Source: Sphaerisporangium album
GTDB taxonomy: Bacteria; Actinomycetota; Actinomycetes; Streptosporangiales; Streptosporangiaceae
Direction: 5' to 3'
NCBI RefSeq assembly: GCF_003323745.1
Contig: NZ_QOIL01000007.1
Span: 1-64,000 of the forward strand
DNA: 64,000 bases
Below, in pieces: positions 17,071 through 26,636 of this stretch (position 1 is its first letter; the number at the start of each line of letters is the position of its first letter). The position numbers and the translations under genes were made by a program. Below the pieces are notes generated by a model that was not told the origin of the DNA, made no database searches, and saw only the letters and a list, made by a program, of their open reading frames with translations.

Positions 17071-18461
17071 GCTCGTCACCCACCCTGTCCATGCTCGCGG
17101 GAGAGCCGCGCGTGATCACGGTGGGCGCGGCTGTGCTCGCCGAGGCCCTGGACCAGCAGGCGGTGCCGCGCCTGGCCGTCGACTGGCGCCCGCCGATGCC
17201 GGGAACCGCCGAGGCCCTGGCCAAGGTGCTCGCCGACCCGCGGCGCGAGCGGGCCAACGAGATCGCCGTCGGCAGGCTGACCTCCGCCCGTCCTCACCTG
17301 GTGGGCGTGCGGCCGGCGCGCGAGGTGCTCGACATGCCGCGCGGGACGTTCTTCCACGCCGGCCCGCCGATCGAGTGGGAGCGCGCCTCGGGCCCGATGC
17401 GGGGAGCGCTGATCGGCGCCGCCCTGTTCGAGGGCCTCGCCGCCGACGCGGAGGAGGCCGAGAAGCTGCTGGCCTCCGGTGGCGTCACCCTGGACCCGTG
17501 CCACCACCACCGCGCCGTCGGCCCGATGGCCGGGGTGGTGACGCCGTCCATGTGGATGTTCGAGATCGCCGACGTCGAGCACGGCGGCACCGCGTACTGC
17601 TCGCTCAACGAGGGCCTCGGCAAGGTGCTGCGGTACGGCGCCTACGGGCCCGAGGTGATCGAGCGGCTGCGCTGGATGGGCGACGTTCTCGGGCCCGTCC
17701 TCGCCGCCGCCCTCGCGCTGAGCGGCCCGATCGACCTGCGCTCGCTGATCGCCCAGGCCCTCCAGATGGGCGACGAGCTGCACAACCGCAACCGCGCGGC
17801 GACCTCGCTGCTCGTCCGCGAGATCGCCCCGGCGATCGTCGACGCCGCCCCCGCGCACGCCGCCGAGGTGCTGAGGTTCATCAACGGCAACGACCACTTC
17901 TTCCTGAACGCGGGCATGGCGGCGGGCAAGGTGGGCGCGGACGCGGCGCGCGACGTCCCCGGCTCGTCGCTGGTCGTGGCGATGGCGCGTAACGGCACCG
18001 ACTTCGGGATCCAGGTCTCCGGGCTCGGGAACCGCTGGTTCACCGGCCCCGCCGGGGTCCCCGACGGCCTCTACCTGGGCGCCTACGGGCCTGACGACGC
18101 CAACCCCGACATCGGCGACTCGACCATCACCGAGACCTCCGGCCTCGGCGGGTTCGCCATGGCGGCCTCCCCCGCGATCGTCCGGTTCGTGGGCGGGGAC
18201 GTCGCGGACGCCGTCGCCGCCACCCGGGCGATGTACGAGATCACGCTGTCGGAGCACCCGGCGTACCAGATCCCCGGCCTGGGCTTCCGGGGGACGCCGG
18301 TCGGCGTGGACGTGGCGCTGGTCGCCCGGACGGGGCTGCTGCCGATCGTCAACACCGGCATCGCGGGCCGGGTGGCGGGAACCGGGCAGGTCGGTGCGGG
18401 GCTGGTCAGCCCGCCGGCCGAGGCGTTCACCTCCGCACTGGTCGCCCTCGCGGACGCGTAA
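17067..18461 (+). CDS. DUF1116 protein (AllG/YlbE-like)
   Basis: A 464-residue DUF1116 protein, the third standard member of the FdrA operon. Visible family stretches are VDWRPPMPG near the start, PMRGALIGAALFEG, TLDPCHHHRAVGPMAGV, GDELHNRNRAATSLL, and NGNDHFFLNAGMAAGK, plus the terminal GIAGRVAGTGQVGAG. The start GTG 17067 overlaps the fdrA stop as GTGA, so the two are translationally coupled. In E. coli the orthologue is split (ylbE1/E2) in the reference strain; here it is a single intact frame. It probably contributes a subunit to the oxamate carbamoyltransferase complex. After it, 130 bp separate the operon from an unrelated kinase gene. Confidence 0.85.
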   Translation: MSSSPTLSMLAGEPRVITVGAAVLAEALDQQAVPRLAVDWRPPMPGTAEALAKVLADPRRERANEIAVGRLTSARPHLVGVRPAREVLDMPRGTFFHAGPPIEWERASGPMRGALIGAALFEGLAADAEEAEKLLASGGVTLDPCHHHRAVGPMAGVVTPSMWMFEIADVEHGGTAYCSLNEGLGKVLRYGAYGPEVIERLRWMGDVLGPVLAAALALSGPIDLRSLIAQALQMGDELHNRNRAATSLLVREIAPAIVDAAPAHAAEVLRFINGNDHFFLNAGMAAGKVGADAARDVPGSSLVVAMARNGTDFGIQVSGLGNRWFTGPAGVPDGLYLGAYGPDDANPDIGDSTITETSGLGGFAMAASPAIVRFVGGDVADAVAATRAMYEITLSEHPAYQIPGLGFRGTPVGVDVALVARTGLLPIVNTGIAGRVAGTGQVGAGLVSPPAEAFTSALVALADA

Positions 18462-18591
18462 AGGAAGACCGAATTCCCTTTGACCCTTGATTGACCCTAG
18501 TATCGGAGCCCACCGTCATGTTGACGAGAAGCTCGATACATGATCCATACAGGGGATATGACGCGGACGAGCCTGAATTGGGGACCGCGGT

Positions 18592-21258
18592 ATGACGACG
18601 GATCGCGCGCTCGGGGGGCTGCCCTCCATGCCTGAGGGACGGAGCCCGATGGGCGGCGCGGGCGTCGCGCCGGAGGGTCAGGGCCGGCTGGTGGGAAGGC
18701 GATATCGCCTGCTCTCGCCGGTCGGGCGTGGCGGCATGGGCATGGTCTGGCACGCGCACGACGTGCTGCTCGACCGTGACGTCGCCGTCAAGGAACTGAT
18801 CCTGCCCTTCGGCCTCGACCACGCGGGCAAGCAGGTCGCCCATCGGCGCATGCTCCGCGAGGCCAGGTCGGCGGCGCGGCTGAGCCATCCCGGCATCGTG
18901 ACCGTGCACGACGTCGTCGAGGAGGACGGCCGTCCCTGGATCGTCATGGAACTGGTCCGCGCCTGGTCGCTTGAGCAGGCCGTGCGGCAGAGCGGGCCGC
19001 TGCCCGTCGTGCAGGCCGCCGAGATCGGCGTCCGCGTGCTGGACGCGCTGCGCCACGCGCACGCCGCCGGCATCCTGCACCGGGACGTCAAGCCCGGCAA
19101 CGTGCTGCTCACCGCCGACCGCGTGGTGCTCACCGACTTCGGCATCGCCGCCATCGAGGGCGACGTCACGATCACCCAGACCGGCCTGCTGATGGGCTCG
19201 CCCGCCTACATCCCGCCGGAGCGGCTCCAGGGCCGTCCGATCACGCACGCCGCCGACCTGTGGTCCTTCGGCGCCACGCTCTACGCCGCCGTCGAGGGCC
19301 GCCCGCCGTACGAGGGGCCGGACGCGGTGGCCGTCCTCGGCGCGGTGCTGACCCAGGAGCCCAACCGCCCGCAGCGGGCCGGGGCGCTGCTGCCCGTCGT
19401 CGAGGGGCTGCTGCGCAAGAACCCCGCCGACCGCATGCCCGCGGCCCAGGCCGCCGACCTGCTGGAGCGCGTGCTGCGCAGCCACGGGTCGGGGCTGCTC
19501 ATCCGGGACGGCGAGCGGCCGCTGACCGCTCCACTGCCCACGCGCGGCGCGTCCGCGCCCGCGAACATGCTGCCGCCGCTGGACCCGCCGTCGGGGCCGA
19601 TGCCCTCGCGCATCATCGAGACCCCTTCGGGGCCGGTGCGCGTGCCGTCCCATCCGGAGGCGGGGTACGACGCGCTGGACGGCGCCACGGACGGGCAGCG
19701 CGGCACGTACGACGCGCAGCGCGGTTCCTCAGGACCTCAGGCGAGCTCCTATGAGGCGCCGCGCGGTGCCTCGGGGGCGCAGCCCAACCCCTACGACGCG
19801 CTCCGGAGCCCTTCGGGCCCGCAGCCGGCCGATCCGTACGACGCGCTGAGGAGCTCCTCGGGCGCGCAGGCCGATCCCTACGACGGGCTGAGGAGCACCT
19901 CCGAGCCCCAGCGGAGCCCGTTCGACGCGTTCAGGAGCGCGTCGGGGCCGCAGCCGGCGGACCCGTACGACGCGCTCAGGAGTTCCTCGGGGCCTCAGTC
20001 CGGCGACTATGACGCGCTGGGCAGCGCCTCGGGGCCTCAGCGGTACGACGCGCTCGGCAGCGGCTCGGGGCCCCAGGCGAGCCCGTACGACGCGCTGCGC
20101 GGCTCGTCCGGTCCGCAGCCCTCTCCGTACGACGCGCTGCGCAGCACCTCAGGACCTCAGGCCAACCCGTACGACGCGCTGAGAAGCCCCTCAGGACCTC
20201 AGGCGAACCCGTATGACGCGCTGCGCAGCACCTCGGGGCCGCAGGCGGGGTCCTACGACGCGTTCCGCAGCGCCTCAGGGCCGCAGTCCGGGTCCTACGA
20301 CGCCCTGCGCAGCGCCTCGGGGTCGCAGGCGGACCGGTACGAGGCGCTCAGGAAGCCGGCGGAATCGCGGCCGGGCGCGCGGTTCGACGCGCCCGGAGCC
20401 CCGCGGTCCCCCCGCGACTCGCTGGTGGCCGGGACGCCGGACTCGCGCGTCTGGCCCGACAGCACCTCTCCCGACCTGGCCGACCGCCTGGCCAAGGACA
20501 TCGCGGGCGACGACCCCTTCGGGCCGCGGCGCAAGCCCCCCGGCGCGCGCCGCTCCGACGAGCCGGACGCGCCGCGCCGCCGCGCCGCGCCTCTGGACGA
20601 CGACGCCCGCGAGGGCCGCTCTCCCGTGCTGCTGGTGCTGGCCGGGGTCGGCATCGTCGGCGTGGTCGCCGCCCTGCTGTTCTTCCTGTGGCCGACCTCC
20701 TCCACGCCCTCCGACGAGACCGCCGCCCCGCCGGCCACGGGCGGCCCGGCCGCCTCCGGCCCGGCGGACCCGCCCGCGTCCGCCCAGCCCGAGGTCACCC
20801 CCGCCACCACCGAGATCCCCTCGGGCTTCAAGGCCCGGACGGGCGCCGGGGCGTCGATCGCCGTGCCGCAGGACTGGACGGTGTCGGCCTCCAACCAGGC
20901 CGTGACCTACCTCGGGCCGAAGAGCTCGGGCCGGCGCGTCCAGGTCAGGAAGGTCGCCGCCACCAACGACGACGGCCTCGACGCGCTGACGAAGGCCAAG
21001 GACGAGGCCACGCTCACCGACTACGCGCAGATCCGGCTGGAGTCCTCCTCGTTCGGGGACGGCTCGTGGCGGTCGAGTGTCTGGGAGTACACCTACACCG
21101 CGCTGAACAACGTGACCACCCACGCCGTGACCCGGCACATCACCGTCGACGGGAACACGGCGTACGAGGTCACGTTCACCGCCCCCGACGCCGAATGGGA
21201 CCAGCCGGACACCCGCCAGACGATGTCCGTCATCTGGAACAGCTTCAAGCCGGCGTGA
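18592..21258 (+). CDS. Transmembrane Ser/Thr protein kinase with 14-residue tandem repeats
   Basis: An 888-residue Hanks-type kinase. The kinase domain covers about residues 34-290: GRGGMGMVW (glycine loop), VAVKEL (Lys), HRDVKPGN (catalytic loop, Asp165), DFGIAAIEG (DFG) and SPAYIPPERL. Residues 360-590 are about 17 tandem copies of a 14-residue unit, consensus YDALRSSSGPQANP, on the cytoplasmic side. A single membrane helix lies at about 678-702. The outside part has a Pro/Ala/Thr linker and a C-terminal domain of about 140 residues (SGFKARTGAGASIAVPQDW ... VIWNSFKPA) of no known family to me; there are no PASTA repeats. The repeat rich in Ser could be a phosphorylation or scaffold region. 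It converges with a metallophosphoesterase gene only 18 bp away. Confidence 0.92.
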   Translation: MTTDRALGGLPSMPEGRSPMGGAGVAPEGQGRLVGRRYRLLSPVGRGGMGMVWHAHDVLLDRDVAVKELILPFGLDHAGKQVAHRRMLREARSAARLSHPGIVTVHDVVEEDGRPWIVMELVRAWSLEQAVRQSGPLPVVQAAEIGVRVLDALRHAHAAGILHRDVKPGNVLLTADRVVLTDFGIAAIEGDVTITQTGLLMGSPAYIPPERLQGRPITHAADLWSFGATLYAAVEGRPPYEGPDAVAVLGAVLTQEPNRPQRAGALLPVVEGLLRKNPADRMPAAQAADLLERVLRSHGSGLLIRDGERPLTAPLPTRGASAPANMLPPLDPPSGPMPSRIIETPSGPVRVPSHPEAGYDALDGATDGQRGTYDAQRGSSGPQASSYEAPRGASGAQPNPYDALRSPSGPQPADPYDALRSSSGAQADPYDGLRSTSEPQRSPFDAFRSASGPQPADPYDALRSSSGPQSGDYDALGSASGPQRYDALGSGSGPQASPYDALRGSSGPQPSPYDALRSTSGPQANPYDALRSPSGPQANPYDALRSTSGPQAGSYDAFRSASGPQSGSYDALRSASGSQADRYEALRKPAESRPGARFDAPGAPRSPRDSLVAGTPDSRVWPDSTSPDLADRLAKDIAGDDPFGPRRKPPGARRSDEPDAPRRRAAPLDDDAREGRSPVLLVLAGVGIVGVVAALLFFLWPTSSTPSDETAAPPATGGPAASGPADPPASAQPEVTPATTEIPSGFKARTGAGASIAVPQDWTVSASNQAVTYLGPKSSGRRVQVRKVAATNDDGLDALTKAKDEATLTDYAQIRLESSSFGDGSWRSSVWEYTYTALNNVTTHAVTRHITVDGNTAYEVTFTAPDAEWDQPDTRQTMSVIWNSFKPA
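19669..20358 (+). repeat. 42-bp coding minisatellite in kinase gene
   Basis: About 17 in-frame copies of a 42-bp unit (one or two copies are 36-45 bp) encode YDALRSxSGPQxxx. Copies in the centre and 3' half (19980-20300) are most alike, which suggests recent slippage or recombination. Confidence 0.9.
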
Positions 21259-21276
21259 CGGCTCGGCCCTCCGGGC

Positions 21277-22851
21277 TCAGGGTGCCGGGGCGGGCTCCTG
21301 CGGGGCCAGGGGGATGACGACCTCGTCCTCCAGGGGCGGGTCCATCTCCTGGGGGAGGCAGCCCGTGGCGGCGAAGCAGCGGATGCGCAGGTCGCCCGCC
21401 TCGACGGAGACGTGCAGGAAGTTCTTGAAGAACGGCGGGGTGTCCCAGTCGGACAGCTCCGAGAAGTAGCGGTGGAACGTGCGTCCCACGGGCAGGCGGA
21501 GCGGCATGGGCCGGCCGCCGAGCACGCGGGCCGCCCACTTCATGCGCGTGGTGATCTTCACGGGCGCCGGGCCCGGCGGGGAGCCGTCCGGACCGCCCTC
21601 GCCCGTGCCGGGCTTGCGCGGCGGGGTGTTGCCGATCTGCCGGGACATCAGCACCAGCCCCTGGTCGGGGGTGAGGTAGAGCCACGGCATGCGCAGCCGC
21701 TCGCGGTACAGCTTGCTGTAGAACGACAGCGAGTCGCCGCGCAGCGGATAGCACCGGAAGTCGTCCTCGTGCACCCCGCCGACGTCCACGCGCGGGATCG
21801 TGTGGGTCGCGTGCATGAACGCCCCGCCGCCGCCGGAGACGATGTACTGGATGACGCGCCCGTTGGCCGTGACCGGGTAGCGCTGGTAGTTGTGCGTGTC
21901 GCCGCCGATCGCCGCCACGTAGTTGCGGGCCGGGTCGCGGACGATCTCGTCCACGGTGCCGCCGCCGTCGATCGGGCACGGGTGGTAGGCGTTGCGGTCG
22001 TAGATCGGCTTGCCGGTGATCAGGATCTTGGGACGCGGGTCGGCCGACACCCGGCGCAGCCACTCCCCCTGCTCGCGGTCGAGGGTGCCCCGGATGCCGG
22101 TGTCGATGCCGACGAGCAGCAGGCCGGGCAGGTCGATCACCCAGTACGGCGCGGGCTGCGTCGCCCGCTGCTCCGGGCGCGAGCGGCGCGAGCGGGCCTC
22201 CGCCAGCTTGGCCTCGTCGATCGCCTCGGGCTTCTTCCACAGCAGCCCGCGCAGGCCGGCGGGCGACAGCGAGAACCCCATGTGCTTCGCCTTGAGCGCG
22301 GGGGCGTCGCAGAAGACGCGCATGAAGCCGCCGAGCCCGTCGTACCAGTCGTGGTTGCCGGGGATCGCGTAGATCGGCGCGGGATAGTCCTGGTACGGGC
22401 GGAAGAACTTGTCGCAGTACTCGTTGCCGGAGCCCGTCGGGTAGATGACGTCGCTGGCGATGACCGTGAAGGCCGTCCCCTGGCCGATCTTGAGCAGGCC
22501 CGGGACCACGGCGTACTGGGAGGCGTCGCCCTCGCCGGTGTCGCCGACGACCAGGAAGCTGTACTCGGCGCCGACCTCGGGCTTGATGCGGAAATCGGGG
22601 TCGACGCCCTGCTGCTCGCGCGCCGCGATCCAGCGCCGGCGCACCTCGTTGGACGGGTCGCCGAAGAGCTGCGCCAGGATCTCGTTCCGCGAGCGCCACA
22701 GCGTGGCGGGCTTCAGCCACGAGAAGCTCTTCCTACTCGGGCGAAGCGCCTGGAAGGTCCCGATCTGCTGGCAGGACCACCCGGCGCCCTCCTCGGAGAC
22801 CCGTGAGTTGACCCGCTTGCCGAGCTCCGCGGCCCGATCCACATCGACCAT
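21277..22851 (-). CDS. Metallophosphoesterase
   Basis: A 524-residue calcineurin-like phosphoesterase. The metal ligands are visible in order: GDTGEGD (residues 103-109), SDVIYP (133-138), PGNHDWYDG (164-172), a distal ITGKPIY segment and IGGDTHNYQRYP for the late His pair. It also has GGGGAFMHATH. The family signature GD/GNHD is complete, with the middle D supplied by SDV. The protein has no signal peptide and no membrane helix, so it is probably cytoplasmic. Length and N-terminal 95 residues exceed a bare domain. Start ATG 22851 follows AGGGGC. It could dephosphorylate small molecules or proteins; the neighbouring convergent kinase does not prove a link. Confidence 0.85.
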   Translation of the reverse strand: MVDVDRAAELGKRVNSRVSEEGAGWSCQQIGTFQALRPSRKSFSWLKPATLWRSRNEILAQLFGDPSNEVRRRWIAAREQQGVDPDFRIKPEVGAEYSFLVVGDTGEGDASQYAVVPGLLKIGQGTAFTVIASDVIYPTGSGNEYCDKFFRPYQDYPAPIYAIPGNHDWYDGLGGFMRVFCDAPALKAKHMGFSLSPAGLRGLLWKKPEAIDEAKLAEARSRRSRPEQRATQPAPYWVIDLPGLLLVGIDTGIRGTLDREQGEWLRRVSADPRPKILITGKPIYDRNAYHPCPIDGGGTVDEIVRDPARNYVAAIGGDTHNYQRYPVTANGRVIQYIVSGGGGAFMHATHTIPRVDVGGVHEDDFRCYPLRGDSLSFYSKLYRERLRMPWLYLTPDQGLVLMSRQIGNTPPRKPGTGEGGPDGSPPGPAPVKITTRMKWAARVLGGRPMPLRLPVGRTFHRYFSELSDWDTPPFFKNFLHVSVEAGDLRIRCFAATGCLPQEMDPPLEDEVVIPLAPQEPAPAP

Positions 22852-22935
22852 GCCCCTATCTTCGCCGTGATCTTGCCCGGCCGTACACCGGATTCCCCAA
22901 TGGGAATGGACCGGTCCGCGGGCGACCGGCGAAGA

Positions 22936-24564
22936 TCAGGGAATCAGGACGCCCGGATTGAGGATGCCCTCGGGGTCGATCCGCTCCTTGACCGCGCGCA
23001 GGATCTCCACGCCCAGCTCGCCGATCTCGGCGGCGTACGCGGCGCGGTGGTCCCTGCCGACGCCGTGGTGGTGCGAGATCGTGCCGCCCGCCAGCCCGAT
23101 GGCCTCGTTGACCGCGCGCTTGGCGGTGGCCCACTGCGCGATCGGGTCGGCGGCCTGCGCCGTCACGACGGTGAAGTACAGGGAGGCGCCGGTGGCGTAC
23201 ACGTGGGAGATGTGGCACATGACCAGCGGGGGCGTGGGCCGCGCCGACGGGTCGGAGGACGTGCCGAGCGCCACGGCGAGCACCATGCGCACGGCGTCGT
23301 ACAGCCTGGGGATGCCCGACCAGAAGCAGGCCGTCTCCAGCGTCTCGACGGTCGCGCCCGCCGCCAGCAGCGCGTCGCGCAGGTACGGGGCGGCGAACCG
23401 CCCGCGCGCCCACGCCTCGCCCGGCTCCGGCCCCAGGTAGACGCCGCCGAGGCTCGACAGTGTGGCGGCCGTCAGCTCGCGGCGGTGGGCGACCTCGGCG
23501 GTCTCGCCCTCGTATCCGAGGACGGCCAGGCAGCCGGCGTCCGTCTGGAAGCCGCCGATCTCCCCCGGCCTGGCCAGGCCGACCATGGTCTCCGCCTCGT
23601 CCGAAAGTCGCAGCACCGTCGGCGCCGGCCCCTCCTGCGCGAGCCGGCGCAGCGCGGCCGTCCCCTCCGTGAACGAGGCGAACCGCCAGCCCTCGTACAC
23701 CTTCTCGGCCGGCGCGCGCCGCACCCGCAGGCGCAGCGAGGTGATCACGCCGAACGCGCCCTCCGAGCCGAGGACGAGCTGGCGCAGGTCCGGGCCCGCC
23801 GCCGACTTGGGCGCCCGGCCGAGCTCCAGCGTGCCGTGGGCGGTGGCGAGGGTCAGGCCCACCACCATGTCGTCGAAGCGGCCGTACCCCGCCGACGCCT
23901 GGCCGCTGGAGCGCGCCGCCGCGAAGCCGCCCAGCGTGGCGTACTCGTAGGACTGCGGGAAATGGCCGAGCGTCAGCCCGTGCCCGGCGAGCAGGTGCTC
24001 GGCCTGCGGGCCGCGCAGGCCCGGCTCGACGTCGGCGACCATGGACTCGACGTCCACCGACAGCAGCCTGTTGAGGCGGGAAAGGTCCAGGGCGATCACG
24101 CCCGCGTACCCCTGGCGGGTGGCCACGAGCCCGCCGACCACCGAGGTGCCGCCGCCGAACGGCACGACCGCGACGCGGTGGCGGGCGCAGACGCGCAGCA
24201 CCTCCACGACCTCCGCGTGCGACGCCGGGAGCACCACGGCGTCGGGCGAGTCCGAGGCGTCGCCCGCGCGCATCAGCAGCAGGTCGGGGGTCGATCTGCC
24301 CCGGGTGTGGCGGATGCGCGCGTCGGCGTCGGCGCGGACGTGCTCGGGGCCGACCGCCGCGCACAGGGCCTCGGACACGTGCGCGGACAGGGCCGCCGGG
24401 TGCAGCTTGACCTCGCCGAACGTGGCCGGAGCGCCGGCGGGGTCGCGCACGCCGAGCAGGTCGCGCAGCAGCTTGCGTACGGGCTCGGGCAGGTCGGCGG
24501 CCTTCGCGGGGTCGCCCCAGCCGGACCAGAGCATGGGTTCGGCCGCTGTGTCGGGGGTTTCCAC
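22936..24564 (-). CDS. FAD-binding oxidase, alkyl-DHAP synthase/glycolate oxidase-like
   Basis: A 542-residue VAO-type flavoprotein. The FAD PP loop VVPFGGGTSVVGG is near residue 145, followed by SLGGVYLG-type and C-terminal GGTISHHHGVGRDHR and IDPEGILNPGVLIP, which match the AGPS (alkyldihydroxyacetone-phosphate synthase) and FAD-linked oxidase C domains. Family members in actinobacteria are of uncertain activity; some are ether-lipid-like enzymes, others D-2-hydroxyacid dehydrogenases. It starts at GTG 24564 and is divergent from a glycerol-3-phosphate dehydrogenase gene with 67 bp between. This shared promoter region supports a glycerol/DHAP-linked role. Confidence 0.82.
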   Translation of the reverse strand: METPDTAAEPMLWSGWGDPAKAADLPEPVRKLLRDLLGVRDPAGAPATFGEVKLHPAALSAHVSEALCAAVGPEHVRADADARIRHTRGRSTPDLLLMRAGDASDSPDAVVLPASHAEVVEVLRVCARHRVAVVPFGGGTSVVGGLVATRQGYAGVIALDLSRLNRLLSVDVESMVADVEPGLRGPQAEHLLAGHGLTLGHFPQSYEYATLGGFAAARSSGQASAGYGRFDDMVVGLTLATAHGTLELGRAPKSAAGPDLRQLVLGSEGAFGVITSLRLRVRRAPAEKVYEGWRFASFTEGTAALRRLAQEGPAPTVLRLSDEAETMVGLARPGEIGGFQTDAGCLAVLGYEGETAEVAHRRELTAATLSSLGGVYLGPEPGEAWARGRFAAPYLRDALLAAGATVETLETACFWSGIPRLYDAVRMVLAVALGTSSDPSARPTPPLVMCHISHVYATGASLYFTVVTAQAADPIAQWATAKRAVNEAIGLAGGTISHHHGVGRDHRAAYAAEIGELGVEILRAVKERIDPEGILNPGVLIP

Positions 24565-24631
24565 GTCCTACACTGTGACACGCCCGATCCGTCCCATTAC
24601 GTCCGGGCACCCCGCCGGAAGGGACAACCCT

Positions 24632-26299
24632 GTGACCTCCCATCCGACCCCTTCGGCCTCCCGCCCGGCCTCCGATTCCCGGGATCCCTCGGCCTCTCCG
24701 GCCTCCGCGGCCTCTCCGCGGCCTTCCCGCCCGGATTCCGGGCCGGCCTCCCGGGCGGGCTCTTGGCCCGGCCCTCGCCGTTCACCCGGCCCTGGCGCGG
24801 TTCCGGGGTCCTCGCTCAACGCCGCGCGCCGGGCGCGGGAGCTGGCGGAGGTGCGTGACGGCCTCGTCGTGGACCTGCTGGTGGTGGGGCTGGGCGCGAC
24901 CGGGGCGGGCGTCGCGCTGGACGCGGCGTCCCGGGGGCTTTCCGTGGCGGCGATCGACGCCCACGACCTGGCGTTCGGCACCTCGCGGTGGAGTTCCAAG
25001 CTGATCCACGGCGGGCTGCGCTATCTCGCCAAGGGGCGGCTCGGGGTGGCGCGCGAGAGCGCCGTCGAGCGGGGAGCGCTCCTGACGCGCACGGCCCCGC
25101 ACCTGGTGCGCGCTCAGCCCTACCTGCTGCCCCTCACCCCGGACGTCTCCCGCGCCGAGGCGGGCGTGCTCATGGCCGGATATCGCCTCGGCGACCTGCT
25201 GCGGGCGTCGGCGGGGACGCCGCGCGCGACCCTGCCGGGTCCCTCCCGCGTGTCTGCGGCGCGCGCCCGCGCCCTGGTCCCCTCCCTGCGCGCCCGCGGC
25301 CTGCGCGGCGGCCTCGTCTCGTTCGACGGCCGGGTGACCGACGACGCGCGGCTGGTCGTCGCGGTCGCCCGGACGGCCGCCCGCCACGGCGCGCGCGTCC
25401 TCACGCGATGCCGGGCGCTGTCCCTGGCGGGCGACGGCGCCGAGGTCCGCGACGAGCTGACGGGCGAGACGTTCGCGATCCGCGCCCGCAGGGTGGTCAA
25501 CGCGGCCGGCGTGTGGGCGGGCGGGCTGACGGCCTCGGTGTCCCTGCGTCCCTCGCGCGGCACCCATCTCGTGCTGCGGCCGGGCGCTCTCGGCGACCAG
25601 CGCGCGGGGCTGCACGTGCCGATCCTCCGCGAGAGGGCGCGCTTCGCGCTGGTCCTCCCCCAGCCGGACGGGCGCGTCCACGTCGGGCTGACCGACGAAC
25701 CGGTGGACGGCCCGGTCCCGGACGTCCCCGAGGCGCCGGAGGCGGACGTCGTCTTCCTGCTCGGCGTCCTCAACTCGGTTCTGGAGACGCCGATCGCCCG
25801 CGCGGACGTCGCAGGGGCCTACGCGGGCCTGAGACCGCTGCTGGCGGGCGAAGGGGGCACGGCCGATCTCTCACGCAGGCACGCGGTCCTGAGGGCTCCT
25901 GACGGCGTCGTGACGATCGTCGGCGGAAAACTGACCACCTACCGCGCCATGGCCCGCGACGCCGTCGATGTGGCCTTCCCCTCCGCCCCGCGGAGCCGCA
26001 CGACCCGCCTGCCCCTGGTCGGCGCCGACGGCCACGACGGGGACGGCGTACCGGCCAGGCTCGTCGAGCGGTACGGCTCCGAGGCATGGGCCGTCCACGA
26101 CTTGGCGCTCTCGGACCCGTCGGCCGCGCAGGTGCTCCCGACCGGCGTCACGGTCGCCGAGCTCGTCTGGGCGGTACGGCACGAAGGCGCCCTGGACTCC
26201 GGCGACCTCCTGGACCGGCGCACCCGCATCGGCCTCATCCCCGAGGACCGCGCCACCGCCCTCCCCGCCGCCGAACGAGTCCTCCACGACCACGCCTGA
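24632..26299 (+). CDS. glpD: Glycerol-3-phosphate dehydrogenase (FAD-dependent)
   Basis: A flavin dehydrogenase of 555 residues that oxidises sn-glycerol-3-phosphate to DHAP with quinone as acceptor. The FAD Rossmann motif DLLVVGLGATGAGVALDAASRG begins near residue 78; TSRWSSKLIHGGLRYLA and VVNAAGVWA follow, and GGKLTTYRAMA is the C-terminal FAD motif, all typical of GlpD. The start GTG 24632 is chosen from GGAAGGGA 8 nt upstream; this gives an unusual Pro/Ser-rich, low-complexity N-terminal extension of about 60 residues. If the true start is further in, this tail is not made. The gene is divergent from the AGPS-like oxidase. Confidence 0.9.
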   Translation: MTSHPTPSASRPASDSRDPSASPASAASPRPSRPDSGPASRAGSWPGPRRSPGPGAVPGSSLNAARRARELAEVRDGLVVDLLVVGLGATGAGVALDAASRGLSVAAIDAHDLAFGTSRWSSKLIHGGLRYLAKGRLGVARESAVERGALLTRTAPHLVRAQPYLLPLTPDVSRAEAGVLMAGYRLGDLLRASAGTPRATLPGPSRVSAARARALVPSLRARGLRGGLVSFDGRVTDDARLVVAVARTAARHGARVLTRCRALSLAGDGAEVRDELTGETFAIRARRVVNAAGVWAGGLTASVSLRPSRGTHLVLRPGALGDQRAGLHVPILRERARFALVLPQPDGRVHVGLTDEPVDGPVPDVPEAPEADVVFLLGVLNSVLETPIARADVAGAYAGLRPLLAGEGGTADLSRRHAVLRAPDGVVTIVGGKLTTYRAMARDAVDVAFPSAPRSRTTRLPLVGADGHDGDGVPARLVERYGSEAWAVHDLALSDPSAAQVLPTGVTVAELVWAVRHEGALDSGDLLDRRTRIGLIPEDRATALPAAERVLHDHA

Positions 26300-26545
26300 T
26301 CACCCGCGCCGGTCGTGAGCCCGGTCATGAGCACCACCGAGGGTACGGAGCCCCAGGCGCGAGGTGCTGAGCCCGGAGGCGGCGGGTGGTGGGCCACAGT
26401 CGGGCGGACGTGGCCCCTGCCGGAGGAGTCGGCGGCTGTGCGGCGGGACGGCGAGGCCCCAGGCGGATGAGCTGCGGGAAGGGCGGGCGCAGGTCGCCTA
26501 GCCACAGGTGGGCGGGGGCGGCAAGCGGACCTTGGGAAATGGGAA
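26300..26545. other. No gene seen downstream of glpD
   Basis: The gap 26300-26672 has no credible coding sequence. The first 245 bp are GC-rich without strong hairpins. The last 125 bp hold the CRP/FNR-like site and the iron box listed separately, in front of the sucrase/ferredoxin-like gene. Confidence 0.5.
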
Positions 26546-26561
26546 CGTGATTAATGTCACA
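26546..26561 (+). promoter_or_regulatory. CRP/FNR-family-like dyad
   Basis: CGTGA-TTAATG-TCACA matches the 16-bp CRP/FNR pattern TGTGA-N6-TCACA at nine of ten specified positions. It lies 75 bp upstream of the iron box and could add carbon or redox control to the downstream gene. Confidence 0.5.
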
Positions 26562-26636
26562 CCCGTGCCGCCGCGCCGAACTCGCGCAGGTGATGCCCTA
26601 TGCGGTCCCCCCACCTCGGAATACAGGCATGACCGT

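Noticed and set aside
21277..22851. Cognate phosphatase of the neighbouring Ser/Thr kinase
   Set aside because: Convergent orientation and a calcineurin-type, not PP2C, fold; no evidence of a functional pair.
24632..24815. Separate Pro/Ser-rich small protein before glpD
   Set aside because: It is in frame with glpD and without an own stop; better read as an N-terminal extension or an overlong start.
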